The notes under the pieces were generated by a model that did no database searches, was not told the DNA's origin, and worked only from the letters and a program-made list of their open reading frames with translations. Below are positions 59,256-64,000 of a stretch of 64,000 bases of DNA, in pieces; position 1 is the stretch's first letter; each line of letters opens with the position of its first letter. The position numbers and the translations under genes were made by a program. This stretch comes from Limosilactobacillus caviae (GTDB taxonomy: Bacteria; Bacillota; Bacilli; Lactobacillales; Lactobacillaceae). The DNA lies in assembly GCF_014635905.1 (NCBI RefSeq), contig NZ_BMDS01000002.1:1-64000 (forward strand), given 5' to 3'.

Positions 59256-59532
59256 ATTAATTCCGCGTCGATCGCTAATAATTTATATTAATAATAACCG
59301 TGTAATTCGGGCACTGCGTCATTATGGTCAAATTGATTACATTTCACGCCGAATGCATTATGTGGTAATGTATGTAGACCAGAGTGACGTTGAAAAGATA
59401 AAGGAAAAGGTAAGTCGATTACGTGCGGTAAGAAAAGTCGAATTATCAGCACGCCCAGATTTAGATCCAACTTTAACGGATCTTGAAGTAACAGGGCTTT
59501 ATCGACTACATGATGAGGATGATAAGAAATGA
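59248..59532 (+). CDS. ylbG: YlbG family protein (DUF2129)
   Basis: 94 residues. It matches the YlbG/DUF2129 family (NNRVIRALRHYGQIDYISRR, MHYVVMYVDQSDVEKIKEKV), a small cytoplasmic protein of unknown role that sits before rsmD in Firmicutes. Its ATG overlaps the ftsW stop, using GGGAGG within ftsW as ribosome site. rsmD begins 4 bases before its own stop. Confidence 0.87.
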   Translation: MFKLIPRRSLIIYINNNRVIRALRHYGQIDYISRRMHYVVMYVDQSDVEKIKEKVSRLRAVRKVELSARPDLDPTLTDLEVTGLYRLHDEDDKK

Positions 59533-60086
59533 GAGTAGTTGCAGGAGACTTTGGTGGTCGTAAACTTAGTGCTGTTCCTGGAATGACAACACGACCAACA
59601 ACAGATAAAGTGAAAGAAGCTTTATTTAATATTATTGGTCCTTATTTTGATGAAGGAACAAGTCTTGATTTGTATGCGGGAAGTGGCGGTCTAAGTATTG
59701 AAGCTGTTTCACGTGGTATCAAGCGGGCAGTTCTTGTTGACCGTCAGTATCAAGCAATTAAAACGATCAAAAAGAATATTGCTGTTACAAAGCACGAGGA
59801 ACAGTTTGATGTCTATAAGATGGATGCCCATAAAGCATTAAATTTATTTAAAAAAGATGGTTTAAGATTTAATTTAGTATTTTTAGACCCTCCATACGCT
59901 AAGCAACAAATTGTTAATGACTTAACAAAAATGGTAGAGAATGATTTGCTGGCAGATGATGCCATTATAGTTGCCGAGACTGATCAAAATGCAAATTTAC
60001 CAACTGATTTATCCGGATTTAGATTTATTCGTCGGCAAGAATATGGAATAACGGTATTGACTATTTATCAACGTGAAAGGAAGTAA
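59529..60086 (+). CDS. rsmD: 16S rRNA (guanine-966-N2)-methyltransferase RsmD
   Basis: 185 residues, standard for RsmD. It methylates G966 of 16S rRNA with SAM. Visible are VVAGDFGGRKLSAVPG, TRPTTDKVKEALFNII, SLDLYAGSGGLSIEAVSRG and the catalytic LDPPYAKQ (DPPY) motif. It overlaps ylbG by 4 bases and precedes coaD by 5, so it belongs to the ftsW-coaD operon. Confidence 0.95.
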   Translation: MRVVAGDFGGRKLSAVPGMTTRPTTDKVKEALFNIIGPYFDEGTSLDLYAGSGGLSIEAVSRGIKRAVLVDRQYQAIKTIKKNIAVTKHEEQFDVYKMDAHKALNLFKKDGLRFNLVFLDPPYAKQQIVNDLTKMVENDLLADDAIIVAETDQNANLPTDLSGFRFIRRQEYGITVLTIYQRERK

Positions 60087-60091
60087 GAATA

Positions 60092-60613
60092 ATGAAAGTT
60101 GCAGTATTTCCAGGATCCTTTGACCCATTAACTCTTGGACACTTGGACCTAATTAAGCGGGGGAGTGCCCTGTTTGATCAATTGGCAGTTGCGGTTATGA
60201 CAAACGAGAGCAAGAATCCATTGTTTACCGTGGAAGAACGAGTGGCGCAAATTAAAGAAGCAGTTAGCGGATTAGATAATGTTTCTGTTATTACAACAGA
60301 AGGTTTAACAGTTAACCTTATGAATCGGATTGGTGCCGATTATTTAATGCGCGGTCTCAGAAATACAACCGATTTTCAGTATGAACGGGATATCGCGGCA
60401 ATGAATAACTTTTTGGATGATCAGTGCGAAACGGTCTTCTTCCTTGCAAAGCCAGAATATCAGCATTTATCAAGTAGCTTACTAAAGGAAGTCACATCAG
60501 CTGGTGGTGACATTTCTGCTTACTTACCAGCCAATATTAACGAAGCATTGAAAAAACGGCTAGCAGAACGCGAAATGTTACGGGTTAAGCAAGATAATGA
60601 AGAAACAAGATAA
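60092..60613 (+). CDS. coaD: Phosphopantetheine adenylyltransferase
   Basis: 173 residues. It adenylates 4'-phosphopantetheine in CoA synthesis. The nucleotidyltransferase (T/H)xGH motif is TLGH at residues 14-17 in VFPGSFDPLTLGHLDLI. RGLRNTTDFQYERDIAAMN and the ATP site SSSLLKEV follow. AAAGGAAG precedes the ATG. The next gene overlaps its end. Confidence 0.95.
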   Translation: MKVAVFPGSFDPLTLGHLDLIKRGSALFDQLAVAVMTNESKNPLFTVEERVAQIKEAVSGLDNVSVITTEGLTVNLMNRIGADYLMRGLRNTTDFQYERDIAAMNNFLDDQCETVFFLAKPEYQHLSSSLLKEVTSAGGDISAYLPANINEALKKRLAEREMLRVKQDNEETR

Positions 60614-61649
60614 TGTAATATTACGACGAATCGGTGTCGTTTTAGGACTGGTTCTACTATTAGGATGTTTCCTGTTTTGGCCGTTAAATTCATACATTGA
60701 AAGTCCCGGTACGGCAGCTGATTTACAATCATTTGTAAAAATAAAAGGGCATCCAGATCGCTATAAGGGTAGTTTTATGTTAACTTCGGTCGCAATTCAA
60801 CGTGCTCACCCAGCTACTTATTTATATGCGAAAATGGTACCATATATGTCGATTGAAAGTGCCGATGATGTAACGGGTGGACAAAATAGCGCAACCTTTG
60901 ACCGTGTCCAAAAGTTTTACATGGATAGTTCAATTAATGAGGCAATTGCGGTAGCTTATCAAGCAGCGCATCAGAAAGTAGATCGGCATTATTTAGGGAT
61001 CTATGTTCTTCAGGTCCAGCCTAATTCCAAATTTAAACGTGATATTCATGTCGGCGATACAATTACTAAGGTTGATGGACGACACTTTAATACGGCGCAA
61101 GGATTTCAAAAGTACATTGCTGCTAAAAAAGTTGGTACACCATTAGCAGTTACCTATACTCGCGATGGTAAAACTAAAACGGTAACCCACCCACTAGTCA
61201 AAATTGCCAATACCAATAAAACCGGAATAGGGATTATTTTAACGAATAACATGCAGGTAAAAACAAAGATTCCGGTTAAGGTTGATGCTGGGCAATATGG
61301 GGGGCCTTCTGGCGGACTGATGTTTAGTTTGCAGATTTATCAACAAATTAGCGGTAAAGATTTACAGCATGGTCGTAAAATAGCTGGAACAGGAACAATA
61401 AGTTCAGATGGAACAGTAGGTGAAATTGGTGGTATTGATAAAAAGGTGATTGCTGCCCATCGTGCTGGCGCAACAATTTTCTTTGCTCCATATATCAAGC
61501 CAACAAAAGAAATCTTAAAATATGAAGAAGGCCATATGACCAATTATCAAATGGCGAAAAAAGCAGCTAAGAAATATGCTCCAGGAATGAAAGTTGTTCC
61601 AGTAACTTCTTTTGACGAAGCTGTAAACTACTTACAGACACATAAATAA
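60597..61649 (+). CDS. PDZ and Lon-type serine protease, SepM/YlbL-like
   Basis: 350 residues: an N-terminal membrane anchor (~10-30), a lumenal region, a PDZ domain (~125-205, LQVQPNSKFKRDIHVGDTI), and a C-terminal S16 (Lon-type) domain with the serine in YGGPSGGLMFSL and the lysine in IDKKVIAAHRAGA. SepM in streptococci processes the competence pheromone outside the cell; here the substrate is unknown. The start overlaps coaD by 17 bases. comEA follows after a terminator. Confidence 0.9.
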   Translation: MKKQDNVILRRIGVVLGLVLLLGCFLFWPLNSYIESPGTAADLQSFVKIKGHPDRYKGSFMLTSVAIQRAHPATYLYAKMVPYMSIESADDVTGGQNSATFDRVQKFYMDSSINEAIAVAYQAAHQKVDRHYLGIYVLQVQPNSKFKRDIHVGDTITKVDGRHFNTAQGFQKYIAAKKVGTPLAVTYTRDGKTKTVTHPLVKIANTNKTGIGIILTNNMQVKTKIPVKVDAGQYGGPSGGLMFSLQIYQQISGKDLQHGRKIAGTGTISSDGTVGEIGGIDKKVIAAHRAGATIFFAPYIKPTKEILKYEEGHMTNYQMAKKAAKKYAPGMKVVPVTSFDEAVNYLQTHK

Positions 61650-61652
61650 CTA

Positions 61653-61690
61653 AAAAAGTGTGATACCAGAATTGGATCACGCTTTTTTAA
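61653..61690 (+). terminator. Terminator after the PDZ protease gene
   Basis: AAAAAGTGTGAT (61653-61664) pairs with ATCACGCTTTTT (61676-61687) with one G-U pair and an T run. It ends the ftsW operon before comEA. Confidence 0.88.
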
Positions 61691-61737
61691 TGCAAAAATT
61701 AAATTTTTACGTATTTATAATATAGGGGGGTGAAAGG

Positions 61738-62373
61738 ATGGAACAATTAGCAGCGATTTGGGACCGGTATCGGCTGCAAATAATTATCTTAATGATTATA
61801 GCCGCTATTGGTGGATACTGGGTAACTAGCAGACATGATAACGATTTGCCTATTTCAAATACAAATACTAATGCTGTTTTAGCAAGTAGTGATAGCAGAG
61901 AGAGTATGATGAATTCTAAGCCGGCTAAGTCATCAGTGGCAATTGATATAAAAGGTGCGGTGAAAAGACCGGGCGTTTATCAATTAAAAGCAGAAGATCG
62001 CGTAAATGAAGCATTAAGTATCGCTGGCGGGCCGTTACCCAATGCTGATTTGCGCCAAGTAAACCTAGCTAAACAACTGACTGACCAGCAAATGATCTAT
62101 ATACCGGTCCAAGGTGAAACCATTCAAGGACCAGTTGAAACAGGCACTTCTTCTGTAGATGGAGGCCAAGCTGCTAACTCTTCAATGGTGAATTTAAATA
62201 CCGCAACTAAAGAACAACTGTGCCAAATTACAGGAATTGGCGATAAAAAAGCAGATTTGATTTTACAATATCGCCAGGATCACGGTCAATTTAAGAACGT
62301 TGAAGAACTAAAAGAGATAAACGGCTTTGGTGATAAGACGGTTGCTAAATTGAAAGATCACTTATCTGTCTAA
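61738..62373 (+). CDS. comEA: Competence DNA-binding protein ComEA
   Basis: 211 residues: a short cytoplasmic N terminus, one membrane segment (~13-31, LQIIILMIIAAIGGYWV), an SLBB domain (~80-130, AIDIKGAVKRPGVYQL, EALSIAGGPLPNADLRQVN), a linker, and a C-terminal helix-hairpin-helix DNA-binding part (~155-211, VNLNTATKEQLCQITGIG and FGDKTVAKLKDH). It binds incoming double-stranded DNA outside the membrane. GGGGGGTGAAAGG precedes the ATG. No ComK-type box is recognised upstream. Confidence 0.94.
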   Translation: MEQLAAIWDRYRLQIIILMIIAAIGGYWVTSRHDNDLPISNTNTNAVLASSDSRESMMNSKPAKSSVAIDIKGAVKRPGVYQLKAEDRVNEALSIAGGPLPNADLRQVNLAKQLTDQQMIYIPVQGETIQGPVETGTSSVDGGQAANSSMVNLNTATKEQLCQITGIGDKKADLILQYRQDHGQFKNVEELKEINGFGDKTVAKLKDHLSV

Positions 62374-62381
62374 TTTTTAAT

Positions 62382-62409
62382 TTGATGAAAGTTTTTGCTA
62401 TACTATACT
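62382..62409 (+). promoter_or_regulatory. Promoter of comEB
   Basis: TTGATG (62382-62387), 16 bases, TATACT (62404-62409). The leader is short (~20 bases) and has AAAGAGGAG as ribosome site. So comEB need not depend on the comEA promoter. Confidence 0.65.
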
Positions 62410-62433
62410 TCAAATAAAGAGGAGTGAAATATT

Positions 62434-62919
62434 ATGAAACAGAGAATTGGTTGGGATCAGTATTTTATGATTCAAGCAGCATTACTAGCATCGCGGAGTA
62501 CTTGCAATCGTCTGTCGGTCGGGGCTGTTTTGGTGCGTGATAAGCGAATAATTGCCGGCGGATATAATGGTTCTGTTGCAGGAGATGATCATTGTATAGA
62601 TGAAGGCTGCTATTTACGAAATGGACATTGTGTGCGAACCATCCACGCAGAAATGAATGCATTATTACAATGTGCAAAGTTTGGCGTTTCTGCAGATGGG
62701 GCGAGCCTTTATGTAACTGATTTTCCCTGTTTACAATGTACAAAGAGTTTATTACAGACTGGGATTAAGGAGATAAATTATATTCGTAATTACCATAATG
62801 ATGACTATGCAATGAAATTAATTAAACTAAAAAATGTTGAACTTCATCAAATTAAATTAGATAGTAATATTTTAGAACAGGTAAATCTGGATCAATACAT
62901 TAATCCAGAGCAGAATTAG
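62434..62919 (+). CDS. comEB: dCMP deaminase family protein ComEB
   Basis: 161 residues, zinc-dependent cytidine/deoxycytidylate deaminase fold. The zinc motif HAEMNALLQCA and PCLQC (the C-x-x-C pair) are clear, and the extra Cys/His cluster DDHCIDEGCYLRNGHC fits dCMP deaminases. It forms dUMP from dCMP. The gene lies in the com cluster by position but is not needed for DNA uptake in Bacillus. Confidence 0.92.
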   Translation: MKQRIGWDQYFMIQAALLASRSTCNRLSVGAVLVRDKRIIAGGYNGSVAGDDHCIDEGCYLRNGHCVRTIHAEMNALLQCAKFGVSADGASLYVTDFPCLQCTKSLLQTGIKEINYIRNYHNDDYAMKLIKLKNVELHQIKLDSNILEQVNLDQYINPEQN

Positions 62920-62937
62920 CATATCCATCATTTTTGG

Positions 62938-64000
62938 ATTTTTCCAGCGTTGACTGCTGGATTAGTAACCGCTAGTTTTTTCGGTTCACACTGGTTAGTT
63001 TTTTTGTTGCTACTACTATTTTTTCGCTTAAATTAAAGCGTAAAATAGTGCTGAGGATTAGCAGCCTGATATGTGTTTTAATGCTGGGCTTTTGTTTGGT
63101 AGTAAAGCGAAATTTGGCGATGAGAGCGGCCAGTGAGCAGGTGAAAATTAAGCAGACGTTATTGGTATACCCAGATAATTTAAAGATTTCTGGAAATTTC
63201 ATGACGGGGATTGCAAAAGATTTGCGTACTGGGCAACAGGAACTAATTTCTTTCTCGTTAAGATCGAGGCAACAGGCGAATTATATTAATAATCTAACAA
63301 AAACTTCTGTTTGGGAAGTTGATGGTCAAATCCAACCAATAATTCCAAATACAAATGAGAATCAATTTGATAAATTGCACTATAGTTACCATCTCCGGAT
63401 TTGTAACGAATTCCGAATTGATCGAATAATGCTGATCGCTGAGCATGATCATGGAATGAAGAGAATATGTCATGAATGGAGAAAAAAGCTCAGTTTATAT
63501 TTTAATCGCTTACCATATCCAATTAATGCTTATTGCCAGCAACTAATCATTGGTAACAGTAATGAGGATTCTGCAGAATTAATGATTAGTGTTAAGAAAT
63601 TAGGACTATTGCATTTGTTCTGTATTTCGGGGATGCATATTGTGCTCTTAACAGTTTTGCTTCGGCGAATATTGGTTCAATTATGGTGGACAAGAGAAAT
63701 AATTGATTTATTTTTGATTCTCTTATTACCTGTTTACCTAATTATCGGTGGAGGAGCAACGAGTTTAATCCGGGCGACAATAATGGCAGAACTAGGGTTA
63801 CTTCACGAATATCTTCATTTAGATCAGCTTGACGGGTGGTCCATTAGTTTATTAATCGGTTTAATGATTGACCCAATGCTGCTACTAACTTTAGGGGGCC
63901 AGTTAAGCTATTTATTATCCTTTGTATTACAAGTGCTTCCATCATCAATTCATGGGTTTAAACAGTCTCTCTTTTTGAATTTAATAAGTTTACCCTCATT
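62938..64000 (+). pseudogene. comEC: Competence DNA channel ComEC, frameshifted, continues past the window
   Basis: The ComEC frame starts in phase with comEB (FPALTAGLVTASFFGSHW, LVFLLLLLFFRLN) and stops at 63034. The rest continues one frame back from about 63018 (LKLKRKIVLRISSLICVLML onwards) to the window edge, with the OB-like outer region and the competence domain motif LLHLFCISGMHIVLL (~63603). One extra T in the T6 run 63019-63024 or in T7 at 62999-63005 would join them. No ATG, GTG or well-placed TTG starts the first frame. ComEC normally forms the membrane channel for single-stranded DNA uptake. Confidence 0.8.

Overview
The window looks like a core-chromosome segment of a low-GC lactic acid bacterium. 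The gene order, codon use, transcription signals (GGAGG-type ribosome sites, lysine riboswitch, ileS T-box) and protein sequences fit Lactobacillaceae, most likely Limosilactobacillus reuteri or a close relative. The species assignment is inference from recognised proteins; no database was searched. Apart from comEC, which runs off the right edge, and the 5S rRNA cut at the left edge, the window is almost entirely housekeeping genes. I see no insertion sequence, prophage, CRISPR array or tRNA gene.

Layout. (1) 1-660: the 3' end of a 5S rRNA with its terminator, then a gene-free stretch rich in inverted repeats. (2) 664-5720: a lactonase-family gene on the minus strand, a frameshifted rlmA-type rRNA methyltransferase, trmL behind a structured leader, and the FtsK/SpoIIIE translocase. 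(3) 5820-23202: a 39-residue DUF4044-like gene, then the division and wall (dcw) cluster: DUF3397-like gene, mraZ, rsmH, ftsL, pbp2x, mraY, murD, murG, divIB, ftsA, ftsZ, sepF, yggT, ylmH, divIVA, and T-box-controlled ileS. murE, murC and murF are not in this cluster. (4) 23317-32866: a cold-shock-domain protein, nudF, mtnN, a cysteine desulfurase with a DUF1831 partner, mnmA, a histidine phosphatase, a TPR protein, recD2 and prs. The desulfurase and mnmA together fit tRNA 2-thiouridine synthesis.

(5) 32926-42994: lysine/diaminopimelate biosynthesis. dapF and lysC run leftwards. A lysine riboswitch drives lysA, dapH, dapL, dapA, dapB, an aminotransferase and asd rightwards, through the N-acetylated branch. 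A glycerate kinase gene follows directly. (6) 44306-49658: small uncharacterised genes, a secreted LysM-NlpC/P60 hydrolase, a diacylglycerol-kinase-family gene, rpoY and def. (7) 49659-54785: the pyruvate dehydrogenase operon pdhABCD behind a promoter region with three cre-like boxes. (8) 54923-61649: UPF0223, an inositol-monophosphatase-family gene, typA, ftsW, ylbG, rsmD, coaD and a PDZ/Lon-type protease. (9) 61738-64000: comEA, comEB and a frameshifted comEC.

No clearly new multi-gene system is visible. The most interesting signals are two genes (rlmA and comEC) each broken by what looks like the loss of one T in a poly-T run, an unassigned structured leader before trmL, a 99-bp nested inverted repeat after the rRNA operon, the stacked cre-like sites before pdhA, and several conserved-looking small genes of unknown function.
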